A stretch of 6,329 nucleotides of DNA, taken from an uncultured Clostridia bacterium (GTDB lineage Bacteria; Bacillota; Clostridia; Oscillospirales; Acutalibacteraceae). Shown here piece after piece: positions 1 to 5,950 of this stretch. Made by a program: the position numbers and the translations under genes. Numbering within the stretch: position 1 is the first letter of the stretch; each line of letters begins with the position of its first letter. The DNA is taken from assembly GCA_947623765.1 (NCBI GenBank), contig CANQIG010000117.1:1-6329 (forward strand), given 5' to 3'. The notes below the pieces were generated by a model that was given only the letters and a program-made list of their open reading frames with translations, was not told the DNA's origin and did not search any database.

Positions 1-649
1 GATAGGTCTTCTCGCGGTCGAACTTCGCGGGCAGATACACCGCGAGGCTCTGCACCTTGCCGTCGATGTCGGTGTAAGACATATAGGTGAACGTCCCGGC
101 CTGCTTTTTGTCCGGGATCGGCAGCCACGGGCACTCCGCCGCCGAGCCGACATAGAGCATACTGTTCTGCTGCTTTCCGGTGACGGTGGGTACGGCAGGC
201 GGGTTCTTCGGGTCCGGGGTCACATGGTTCGTCTCGCCGGAGAACCCGGAGGCCATCGCGGCTTCCATGTTCTTGAGACCCATTTTCGAGCCGTCCTTCA
301 TCGTCATGGCACTCCACGCGAAGCGCGGGTCGTCGCTCGGCGGCGCGAACTCGGGGTTCACGAGGAAATGATACGGGTACGCGCCCGCCGGAAGCCGAAG
401 CGCCGTCTCATAGACACCGTCCGCGTTCTTTTCGAGCATCTCGCAGTAGAGCCCGCCGATGTTGTCGAGGCTCTCGTCATACTGCGCCGGGGTGAACTTT
501 TCGTCGCAGTCCACCATGCCGGTCTCGTCGGTGTGGCCGGTCAGGCCGCTCTTGTAGAAGAGGAATTCCCCGCGTAGCGCCACGCCGCGCACCTCGCCCG
601 GAAAGTCCTTCGGGTCGAACGCGATCTTGACATCGTACAGTTTCTTCAT
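1..649 (-). CDS. Esterase-family protein, N-terminal part (truncated by window edge)
   Basis: The visible 216 codons begin MKKLYDVKIAFDPKDF and stay open to the left edge, so the 3' end is missing. Residues about 1-100 look like an immunoglobulin-like/E-set beta-sandwich of the sort found at the N-terminus of XynZ-like feruloyl/acetyl esterases and CBM48-like modules (segments GEFLFYKS and GAYPYHFLVNPE). A Gly/Pro-rich linker follows, and from about residue 185 the segment TYMSYTDIDGKVQSLAVYLP resembles the first strands of an enterochelin-esterase-like alpha/beta hydrolase. The GxSxG nucleophile motif would lie outside the window, so activity cannot be confirmed. There is no signal peptide, which suggests a cytoplasmic enzyme. 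The ATG at 649 is preceded by AAAGGAAG about 10 nt upstream. It starts 55 nt after the stop of the GH94-type phosphorylase and probably belongs to the same operon. Likely role (inferred): deacylation of imported or substituted oligosaccharides. Confidence 0.8.
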   Translation of the reverse strand, partial: MKKLYDVKIAFDPKDFPGEVRGVALRGEFLFYKSGLTGHTDETGMVDCDEKFTPAQYDESLDNIGGLYCEMLEKNADGVYETALRLPAGAYPYHFLVNPEFAPPSDDPRFAWSAMTMKDGSKMGLKNMEAAMASGFSGETNHVTPDPKNPPAVPTVTGKQQNSMLYVGSAAECPWLPIPDKKQAGTFTYMSYTDIDGKVQSLAVYLPAKFDREKTY

Positions 650-679
650 GTGTTTTTGTCTTCCTTTCTATATGACATC

Positions 680-703
680 GTAATACATATCTGTATTACA
701 GAT
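680..703. promoter_or_regulatory. Two overlapping perfect palindromes (possible operator or mRNA hairpin)
   Basis: The 55-nt gap between phosphorylase and esterase genes contains GTAATACA-TATC-TGTATTAC (680-699, 8-bp arms) overlapping ATCTGTA-T-TACAGAT (689-703, 7-bp arms). The TGTAATACA-like motif thus occurs twice in opposite orientation, with centres about 13 bp apart. It may be an operator for a dimeric repressor or a processing/stability hairpin in the polycistronic mRNA. No convincing -35/-10 pair is seen next to it. Confidence 0.45.
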
Positions 704-704
704 T

Positions 705-3359
705 TTACTCGAGCTCGACCGCCACGGTGTGCAGCGTCCCCGCAGCAAGGCTTTCGACGGTTTCCCGTGCGAGCAGCGCGCCGCCCTCCTGCTCCGTGAA
801 GGGGACCGGCACGCCGTCCACGGAAACGGAGCGCACGCGGCACACGCCCGCGTCGGACTGCGCCGGACCGTGGTAGAACACCGCGATCTCGCGCCCGGCA
901 AAGAGCGTCTTCACCGCCGCGACGCCGTTTTCGTCGAAGTCCGCCGCCGTGAGCTGCGGCTGGAGGAGCAGGTCGCCGAAAACGCCCCGCACGCCGAAAG
1001 CCCGCGTCAGCACGGTCATCATCAGCCAGCTCGCCGAACCCGTGAGGTAGTGGTACATCCCGCGCCCGCGGGCATTGTAATACTCGGGCAGACCCGGGTA
1101 AATGCGGCTCGTCTCAAAATCCGCTGCGGCTTCGTAGAGCGCGGAGAGGGCCTTTTCTGCCTCCTTCGTCATGCCGCGCGCATAGAGCGCGTAGGCGTAC
1201 ATCACCGCCATATGGCAGAACACCGCGCCGTTTTCCTTGTGGCCGTAGGCGAAGCCGAAGAGCCGTCCGAGATCCGTCTTGACCTCCTTGAAGTCCGTAT
1301 TCAGTTTGTATCCGCCGAGCTTCGCGTCGAAGAGGAAACGGTCCGCCGCCTGGACGACGCTCCGCGCCATGTCTTCGTCGGCGACGCGGCTCATCAGCGC
1401 GAAGACCTGCCCCGTGAGCATCATGCGGACGCCGCTTTCCGCCGCGCCCTCGACCTGCCGTCCGGAGCCGTCGTAATAGCTGTTGAACCAGCGCTCGCCT
1501 TCTGCCTCGACGACCTCCTGCGCGCGGACGGTCTCCGCCATGCGGCGGGCCATCTCCCGCAGCGTCCGGGCGAGCGACGCCGCGTGGACCGGCACCTTTT
1601 TCCCGGAGATCTCGTGTACGCATCCGTCGCAGAAATGCGCGAGCACCTTGTGCTTTTCCTCCGGCGTTTCGGCGTCACAGCGCGTCAGCAGCGCCATCAT
1701 TTCCTCCGCGAGCTCGATCTCCCCGCCAAGCTTTTCGACGAGATCGGCGAGGTCCTCGAGATTTTTCGCGTAGAGGCAGTGGAACGCCACGCTCTCCCCG
1801 CGCTCCGCGGCCATATCGAGGCCGTCGTTCCAGTCCGCCCCAAGGAGCCGGAGAATGTTGTGCTCGCCGACGTTGTAATACGCCGTGAGGTTTTGCAGCA
1901 GCAGGTGTTCGAGCACCGTGCCGTGATAGATCCCGCCGCCTTTTGTCTTCAGCCGTTCGCCGTATTCCGGCGTCCAGAGCGTATCGGTCTGCGTGCCGCG
2001 ATGAGCCTGCGGATCTTTAAAATACTCCTGTTCTTCGAGCAGGAAGCCGAGGTCCGCGGTCTGGTTTACATAGAGCGCGACCGTGACAAGCGGCCACGCG
2101 CCGTGGTCGGTCCAGACGCGCGTGATGTTGTTCCGGTCCGCGATAAACTCGCCCTGCCCGTTCCCGATGATCGTCGCGTTCGTGCCGTCGAAGCGCACGC
2201 CCGCGAAATTCGCGAGGAGCATTTCGCGGACGCCCTCCGGCTCCATGAAGAGCAGCGCGAGACAGTCCTGCCAGAGGTCGCGCCAGCCCCGGCCGCCGCG
2301 GCCGTAATCGTGGTGCGGCAGGAACGAGCAGCCGAACATCCGCCGGAGGATCGGCTGACAGGAGACCCAGCGCATCCACGCGTCCCGCGCGGGGTCCCCG
2401 GTCCGGAATGCGAGGTTCAGCTTCTTTTCCCAATAGGCTTTGCAGGCCGCGAGCTCCGTCTCAAACTGCCCCGGCGCAAGATATTTTTGCACAAAGGAGA
2501 GATCCTCTCCCGCGGCGAGCGCCACTGTGAAGGACACGCGCTCCCCGCTTTTGAGCGTCACCGGAGCGAATTCCGCCGCCGCGACGACCTCGAAACCGTC
2601 CACGCGGTCGCCGGGCAGGCGAGAGAGCGCCCTGCCCACCTTCTCGGGCCGCTCCAGATCGCCGCCCTCGCCGATGAAATCCTCGACCGCCGCTTCAAAA
2701 CGCACCGGCGCCGCGCCGTCGTCCCGCACGGCGAACGCGCCATAGGCGAGGCGGTTCGGCTTGTGCCCGCGCTCGTCGAAGGTCAGTGTCGGCCGCGTGA
2801 ACACGCCGTTCGCCGTCACCTCGGCGCGGTGCAGCAGCGAGGTCACGTGCCGGTGGTCGCGGTAATTGTCCGCCGACCGGCCGTAGATCGGGTACGCGAG
2901 ATACGCCGTAAACGTCAGCGGCGCCTCGCCGGTGTTCGTGACGGTGAAACGCGTCAGCTCCACGGGATCGCCTTCCGGCGGAATGAAGCTGAGCGCTTCG
3001 GCGCGGATCCCCCGCGCCGCGTTCTCGCGCGCCACCTTATGCCAGAGGAATCCCGCCTCCAGCGTCACCTTGTCCTCGCGCTCCGCGCGCTGCGCGGCGG
3101 AATTTCCCGTCGCCGACCACGCGCCGAACGCTTCGCTCCAGATCCAGAAATTCCGGGCGGAACGGTCATTGTGAAGATTTTCCGCGGATACCGGCGCGAG
3201 CAGGAACGCGTTCTGCCCGAGCTTCGCGTCGCCGCCGAGATTCGGCGTGACGCTGCTCAAAAGGCCCTGTTCTCCCGCCAGCGGAAAGTAGAGATAACTT
3301 GTGCGCTCCGGATTTTCCAGCCGAAACGCGCCGTCTTTTCCCAAAAATTCGCAGCCCAT
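705..3359 (-). CDS. GH94-type glycoside phosphorylase (GH36-like glycosyl hydrolase domain protein)
   Basis: This 884-residue protein belongs to the cellobiose phosphorylase clan, in which inverting phosphorolysis of a beta-glucoside yields a sugar 1-phosphate. Residues about 1-300 form the N-terminal beta-sandwich, followed by a helical linker and the (alpha/alpha)6 barrel from about 320. Visible motifs are GRGGRGWRDLWQD (353-365), NITRVWTDHGAWP (411-423) and GADWNDGLD (507-515). In the last, the second Asp of DWND (D512) matches the family's general acid. HKENGAVFCH (707-716) and YLTGSASW (771-778) match the phosphate-binding His and Thr-Gly regions. There is no signal peptide, so it is cytoplasmic. 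The substrate is not readable: the WTDHGAWP and NATIIG segments look more like oligoglucan phosphorylases than classical cellobiose phosphorylase, which is only an impression. The ATG at 3359 is chosen because GGGAGG lies 6 nt upstream; in-frame GTG (3395) and ATG (3383) starts lack such a site. It is transcribed from the promoter at 3421-3449. Confidence 0.92.
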   Translation of the reverse strand: MGCEFLGKDGAFRLENPERTSYLYFPLAGEQGLLSSVTPNLGGDAKLGQNAFLLAPVSAENLHNDRSARNFWIWSEAFGAWSATGNSAAQRAEREDKVTLEAGFLWHKVARENAARGIRAEALSFIPPEGDPVELTRFTVTNTGEAPLTFTAYLAYPIYGRSADNYRDHRHVTSLLHRAEVTANGVFTRPTLTFDERGHKPNRLAYGAFAVRDDGAAPVRFEAAVEDFIGEGGDLERPEKVGRALSRLPGDRVDGFEVVAAAEFAPVTLKSGERVSFTVALAAGEDLSFVQKYLAPGQFETELAACKAYWEKKLNLAFRTGDPARDAWMRWVSCQPILRRMFGCSFLPHHDYGRGGRGWRDLWQDCLALLFMEPEGVREMLLANFAGVRFDGTNATIIGNGQGEFIADRNNITRVWTDHGAWPLVTVALYVNQTADLGFLLEEQEYFKDPQAHRGTQTDTLWTPEYGERLKTKGGGIYHGTVLEHLLLQNLTAYYNVGEHNILRLLGADWNDGLDMAAERGESVAFHCLYAKNLEDLADLVEKLGGEIELAEEMMALLTRCDAETPEEKHKVLAHFCDGCVHEISGKKVPVHAASLARTLREMARRMAETVRAQEVVEAEGERWFNSYYDGSGRQVEGAAESGVRMMLTGQVFALMSRVADEDMARSVVQAADRFLFDAKLGGYKLNTDFKEVKTDLGRLFGFAYGHKENGAVFCHMAVMYAYALYARGMTKEAEKALSALYEAAADFETSRIYPGLPEYYNARGRGMYHYLTGSASWLMMTVLTRAFGVRGVFGDLLLQPQLTAADFDENGVAAVKTLFAGREIAVFYHGPAQSDAGVCRVRSVSVDGVPVPFTEQEGGALLARETVESLAAGTLHTVAVELE

Positions 3360-3383
3360 GAGGGTCCTCCCATCTTTTTGCAT

Positions 3384-3404
3384 CGGTTCGGGCACGCCGG
3401 ACCG
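3384..3404. promoter_or_regulatory. Imperfect inverted repeat in the phosphorylase 5' leader
   Basis: On the minus strand CGGTcCGG-CGTGC-CCGaACCG forms 8-position arms with one C/A mismatch. It lies just downstream of the expected transcription start (about 3414) and before the ribosome binding site. The position suits a repressor operator or a weak leader hairpin; no regulator family is assigned. Confidence 0.25.
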
Positions 3405-3420
3405 TTTCCGAGTTTCCTAA

Positions 3421-3449
3421 ATTATACAATATTTTCGTTCAAAAATCAA
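3421..3449 (-). promoter_or_regulatory. Sigma-A promoter of the phosphorylase-esterase operon
   Basis: On the minus strand, -35 TTGATT (3449-3444) and -10 TATAAT (3426-3421) are separated by exactly 17 bp in an AT-rich island that contrasts with the GC-rich surroundings. The expected start is near 3414, giving a leader of about 55 nt to the ATG at 3359. The -35 box lies about 10 bp from the end of the 174-bp repeat array. Confidence 0.8.
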
Positions 3450-3513
3450 TTCATTTTCCCAATTTTGCACATTCTTTTTTTCTTCCCGCGCACCAACTGC
3501 CGTTTTTGGGCAG

Positions 3514-3556
3514 AGGAAGCGCCAGCCATCCGCGAAAGCGGACCCGGGCTCTCTTT
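3514..3556 (-). terminator. Degenerate third copy of the terminator hairpin
   Basis: The inner stem GTCCGC-TTTC-GCGGAT is kept (one G-U pair), but the outer arm and T-run of the other two copies are disrupted (GCGCTTCCTC replaces GGGCTCTTTT). It is probably weak or inactive. Confidence 0.35.
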
Positions 3557-3633
3557 TCCATGCCGGTCAAGGGCGCTGCGCCGCCGCTTCCAGCAGGCGG
3601 ATGTCGTCCAGCGGGACCGCGCCGTTCTCGGTC

Positions 3634-3807
3634 CGCTTTTGCACTTTCTGTTTTCCTTCTGCGCGCTGGCCGCCGTTTTGGGACAGGAAAAGAGCCCGCC
3701 GTCCGCAGGAAGCGGACCCGAGCTCTCTTTGCCGCGCTGGTCATAGGCACTGCGCCGCCGCTTCCAGCAGGCGGATGTCGTCCAGCGGGACCGCGCTGTT
3801 CTCTGTC
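3634..3807 (-). pseudogene. Duplicated 3' fragment of the yolD-like gene (second copy)
   Basis: The segment 3741-3807 on the minus strand encodes TENSAVPLDDIRLLEAAAQCL followed by TGA, a diverged copy of the last 21 codons of the upstream YolD-like protein in the same reading frame. It has no start codon or ribosome binding site of its own and would be translated only by readthrough of the true stop at 3915. The equivalent third fragment (TENGAVPLDDIRLLEAAAQRP) ends with TGA at 3567. Confidence 0.7.
3688..3729 (-). terminator. Second copy of the Rho-independent terminator hairpin
   Basis: The outer arms AAGAGAGCTC and GGGCTCTTTT pair over 10 positions (two G-U pairs in RNA). The inner stem GTCCGC/GCGGAC is fully Watson-Crick around a TTCCT loop, and the 3' arm ends in TTTTCC. 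It is a copy of the hairpin at 3862-3903. Confidence 0.6.
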
Positions 3808-3861
3808 GGCTGTTGCACTTTCTGTTTTCCTTCTGCGCACTGGCCTCCGTTTTCGGACAGG

Positions 3862-3903
3862 AAAAGAGCCCGCCATCCGCAGGAAGCGGACCCGAGCTCT
3901 CTT
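3862..3903 (-). terminator. Rho-independent terminator after the polymerase/YolD operon
   Basis: On the minus strand, 12 nt after the TGA of the yolD-like gene, AAGAGAGCTC pairs with GGGCTCTTTT around an inner stem GTCCGC/GCGGAT with a 5-nt loop. The 3' arm runs into TTTTCCTGT. The T-run is short and partly in the stem, so strength is uncertain. Confidence 0.65.
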
Positions 3904-3914
3904 TGCCGCGCCGG

Positions 3915-4328
3915 TCAGGGGCGCTGCGCCGCCGCTTCCAGCAGGCGGATGTCGTCCAGCGGGACCGCGCCGTCCTCGGTCAACAGGAGTCGGCGCTCCC
4001 GGTCGATCTCCAAAAACGTCCGCGCTTCGGTCCGGTACACGCCGAGCTCCGTTCCCTCCGCACACCTTTGCGGCAGAAAGTACGTGAGCCGCACTGCGTC
4101 CCCGGGCCGCAGCTGTTCCACGGTCCGCTCCATCTCCTCCAACGCCTGCTCGCAGAGCGCCGCCCTCGGCACGAGCACGCGGTTCTTCTCCTCGGTCAGG
4201 ATCGAAATGTCGAAGCCCCTCAGCGCCGCGAAGGGCGTGAAGATCTTCGCGCGGTTTTCCAGCGTCATGTGCGGTCGCCGCGACGCCGGGCGTGCGCGGT
4301 AGACCAGCTCCGTATGTCTCTCCGTCAT
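3915..4328 (-). CDS. YolD-like protein (partner of the Y-family polymerase)
   Basis: This 137-residue protein carries the YolD-family hallmark MTLENRAKIFTPFAALRGFD at residues 21-40. A helix rich in Glu/Arg follows (about 55-74), then a beta-rich C-terminal half ending EIDRERRLLLTEDGAVPLDDIRLLE, the usual YolD-family finish. YolD-like genes are commonly found beside UvrX/YqjW-type polymerases in Firmicutes and have been proposed to serve as an accessory subunit, loosely like UmuD' for UmuC; the molecular role is not settled. Here the ATG lies 15 nt after the polymerase stop with GAGGGGAG upstream, so the two are co-transcribed and probably translationally coupled under the same SOS promoter. 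The N-terminal 20 residues (basic, Pro/Arg-containing) precede the conserved core. The last 21 codons are duplicated twice downstream in the 174-bp repeat array. Confidence 0.87.
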   Translation of the reverse strand: MTERHTELVYRARPASRRPHMTLENRAKIFTPFAALRGFDISILTEEKNRVLVPRAALCEQALEEMERTVEQLRPGDAVRLTYFLPQRCAEGTELGVYRTEARTFLEIDRERRLLLTEDGAVPLDDIRLLEAAAQRP

Positions 4329-4343
4329 GCTTTCTCTCCCCTC

Positions 4344-5723
4344 TCACGCCTGATGCCCGCCGATCTGGCTGTTCCGCTCGATGGTCGTCGCGCCCTCCAT
4401 GAGATCGTGTGCGCGGAACACGGCGCTCTTTCCGAAACGCTTGTGCAGCCCGATCTCCGCCCGCAGCAGATCCGTCTCCCGTTCCTCCCGCACGACGCTC
4501 GAGAAAAAGCTCATCTGCGGCGGCACCTCCGATTTGTTCGAGATCCGGATCGCCGCGACGCAGAGGTGCTTCGATTTGAGCGCCGGGTCCACGATCCGGT
4601 CAAAGAGCCGCATCACGGCCGCCGTGATCCGGCTGAGGGAGTCCGTCGGCCCGCCGAGATCCGCCGTGCCGTTCGCCGGGACCGGCGCCAGCCGCCCGTA
4701 GTGGTTCACCCGGACCGGCCCGTCGTACGGCGCGCCGTCAGGCAGCGCGTCGTAGCTGACATACAGCGTGAAGCCCTCCGCGACAAACCCCTTTTCGATC
4801 ATCTCCAGCACGACGTGCTCCGTCATCTCCCGCACGACGAGCCGCGTCTCCGCGAAACCGTATCCGCACTTAAGCACCTGCCCGGAGCTCAACGATTTCG
4901 TCGCCGGGCGGTAGCGCTTGATGTCCTCCATCCGGCACGGCTCGATCCCCCATGCATGGTCGATGAGGATCTCCGCGTCCACGCCGAACGTCTTGAAAAG
5001 TGTCTCCTCCCGGTACAGACTGAACTCCGCGAGGTCCCCCATGGTCGCGATGCCGAGCTTTTGGAGCCGCTGTTCGGTGCCGCCGCCGATCATCCAGAAA
5101 TCCGTCAGCGGCCTGTGGGACCAGAGCTGCTCCCGAAACGCGATCTCATCCAGCTCCGCGATGCGCACCCCGTCCCGGTCGGCGGGCATATGCTTCGCCA
5201 CGATGTCCATCGCGATCTTTGCGAGATACAGATTCGTCCCGATGCCCACCGTCGCCGTGATGCCCTCGGCGGCGAGCACGTCGCGGATCATTTTGACCGC
5301 CAGCTCGTGCGCGGTCATCCCGTACAGGTCGAGGTACCGCGAGACGTCGATGAACGCCTCGTCCACGGAATACATATGGATGTCCTCCGGCGCGATATAG
5401 CGGAGATACACGCCGTAGATCCGGGAGGAGACGTCCAGATACCGCTGCATATGCGGCGGCGCGACGATGAAGTCCACCTTCTCCCCGGTGGCCTGCTCGA
5501 TCTCCCGCAGGCGCTGCTTCACCTCCCAGAGCCGCGCCGTGCCGGGGATGCCCCGGGCCTTGAGCGTCGGAGAGACCGCGAGGCAGATGGTCTTGTCCGT
5601 GCGGCTCTCGTCGGCCACGACGAGGTTCGTGGTCAGCGGGTCCAGTCCGCGCGCCACGCACTCCACGGAGGCATAAAAGCTCTTCAGGTCGATACAGATA
5701 CAGTTGTACCGCGTCCCCGCCAT
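4344..5723 (-). CDS. Y-family DNA polymerase, UvrX/YqjW-like (UmuC/DinB relative)
   Basis: This 459-residue translesion polymerase copies damaged DNA templates during the SOS response. The first palm motif is CIDLKSFYASVE (metal ligand D12), and the second is YSVDEAFIDVS with D121 and E122. The family stretch TATVGIGTNLYLAKIAMD lies at 156-173, and a helix-hairpin-helix thumb segment around 207-231 (MIGGGTEQRLQKLGIATMGDL). The little-finger domain follows, and QMSFF (403-407) resembles a beta-clamp binding motif. The C-terminus TTIERNSQIGGHQA is typical of the UvrX/YqjW branch rather than DinB, and all catalytic acids are present. The ATG at 5723 is chosen because the GGAGG of GGAGGCGGAGCGT sits 8 nt upstream and the protein then starts just before the first motif. 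An in-frame extension up to 5819 would run into the promoter. It is the first gene of an operon with the YolD-like gene, controlled by the LexA box at 5797-5808. Confidence 0.95.
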   Translation of the reverse strand: MAGTRYNCICIDLKSFYASVECVARGLDPLTTNLVVADESRTDKTICLAVSPTLKARGIPGTARLWEVKQRLREIEQATGEKVDFIVAPPHMQRYLDVSSRIYGVYLRYIAPEDIHMYSVDEAFIDVSRYLDLYGMTAHELAVKMIRDVLAAEGITATVGIGTNLYLAKIAMDIVAKHMPADRDGVRIAELDEIAFREQLWSHRPLTDFWMIGGGTEQRLQKLGIATMGDLAEFSLYREETLFKTFGVDAEILIDHAWGIEPCRMEDIKRYRPATKSLSSGQVLKCGYGFAETRLVVREMTEHVVLEMIEKGFVAEGFTLYVSYDALPDGAPYDGPVRVNHYGRLAPVPANGTADLGGPTDSLSRITAAVMRLFDRIVDPALKSKHLCVAAIRISNKSEVPPQMSFFSSVVREERETDLLRAEIGLHKRFGKSAVFRAHDLMEGATTIERNSQIGGHQA

Positions 5724-5760
5724 ACGCTCCGCCTCCGGTCCGATGCACCTAATCGAATAA

Positions 5761-5773
5761 TTGTTCCGAACAA
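5761..5773. promoter_or_regulatory. 13-bp perfect palindrome in the polymerase leader
   Basis: TTGTTC-C-GAACAA is a perfect 6-1-6 inverted repeat between the expected transcription start (about 5784) and the ribosome binding site. It contains GAAC/GTTC elements, but in the outward arrangement rather than the GAAC-N4-GTTC of a LexA box. It may be a second operator or a small leader hairpin. Confidence 0.35.
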
Positions 5774-5790
5774 ATTTTCTTTTCGCTCCT

Positions 5791-5819
5791 ATTATAGAAC
5801 AGGTGTTCGAATTTGTCAA
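5791..5819 (-). promoter_or_regulatory. Consensus sigma-A promoter of the SOS polymerase operon
   Basis: On the minus strand TTGACA (5819-5814) and TATAAT (5796-5791) are both perfect matches and are spaced by exactly 17 bp. The expected start is near 5784, giving a leader of about 60 nt. Such a strong promoter needs tight repression, which the LexA box in its spacer would supply. Confidence 0.92.
5797..5808. promoter_or_regulatory. LexA (DinR-type) SOS box in the promoter spacer
   Basis: GAAC-AGGT-GTTC matches the Gram-positive LexA box GAAC-N4-GTTC, with a further C/G on one flank (TTCGA). It fills most of the spacer between -35 and -10 and abuts the -10 box, so bound LexA would exclude RNA polymerase. 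This places the polymerase and YolD-like genes in the SOS regulon. Confidence 0.9.
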
Positions 5820-5881
5820 GCCGGATTATCTGGGGAGGCGCCCGCTCCCCGCCCACCAGATATGGGCGCGCATCTTAAAAG

Positions 5882-5950
5882 CGTTTCCGGTCCGCTTTCC
5901 CCCGCGCCGTGCAAGGAAGCGGCATGGCGAACTCGTTGGCAACGGAAACG
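5882..5950. repeat. Nested inverted repeats (possible structured RNA or dispersed element)
   Basis: The outer arms CGTTTCCG (5882-5889) and CGGAAACG (5943-5950) are perfect complements. Inside, CCGCTTTCC (5892-5900) pairs with GGAAGCGG (5915-5922) with one bulged base. On the minus strand the outer stem is followed by CTTTTAAG. The two stems leave an unpaired 20-nt arm, giving a compact branched fold. No known RNA family is recognised. Confidence 0.4.

Larger units (their letters stand above)
3460..3981 (-). repeat. Three tandem 174-bp units carrying the 3' end of the yolD-like gene and its terminator
   Basis: Units lie at 3808-3981, 3634-3807 and 3460-3633. The period is exactly 174 bp (58 codons): the landmark CCGCCGCTTCCAGCAG starts at 3929, 3755 and 3581. 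Each unit carries, on the minus strand, codons for ENGAVPLDDIRLLEAAAQ or a close variant, a TGA stop, and about 110 bp of downstream sequence with a terminator-like hairpin. The first unit (3808-3981) is the real end of the yolD-like gene plus its trailer; the other two are copies. By hand count the 3634 and 3808 units differ at about 13 of 174 positions without gaps. The 3460 unit is more diverged, with small indels near 3511-3535. The breakpoint inside the gene falls at codon 116. This fits old tandem duplications followed by drift. Confidence 0.9.

Noticed and set aside
3360..3395. Upstream starts (GTG 3395, ATG 3383) for the phosphorylase
   Set aside because: They lack a good ribosome binding site, while the ATG at 3359 has GGGAGG 6 nt upstream and begins at the conserved N-terminus.
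729..3746. Plus-strand ORF of 1005 codons
   Set aside because: It lies opposite the GH94-type gene, is extremely rich in Arg/His/Ala/Glu, matches no family and results from GC-rich third positions on the minus strand.
3460..3981. CRISPR array
   Set aside because: The repeat unit is 174 bp with no short repeats separated by unique spacers, and the content is explained by duplication of a gene end.
3451..4347. Minus-strand ORF of 298 codons overlapping the yolD-like gene
   Set aside because: It is an out-of-frame reading of the yolD-like gene that stays open through the repeats because the period is 58 codons. There is no family match; kept only as a speculative finding.
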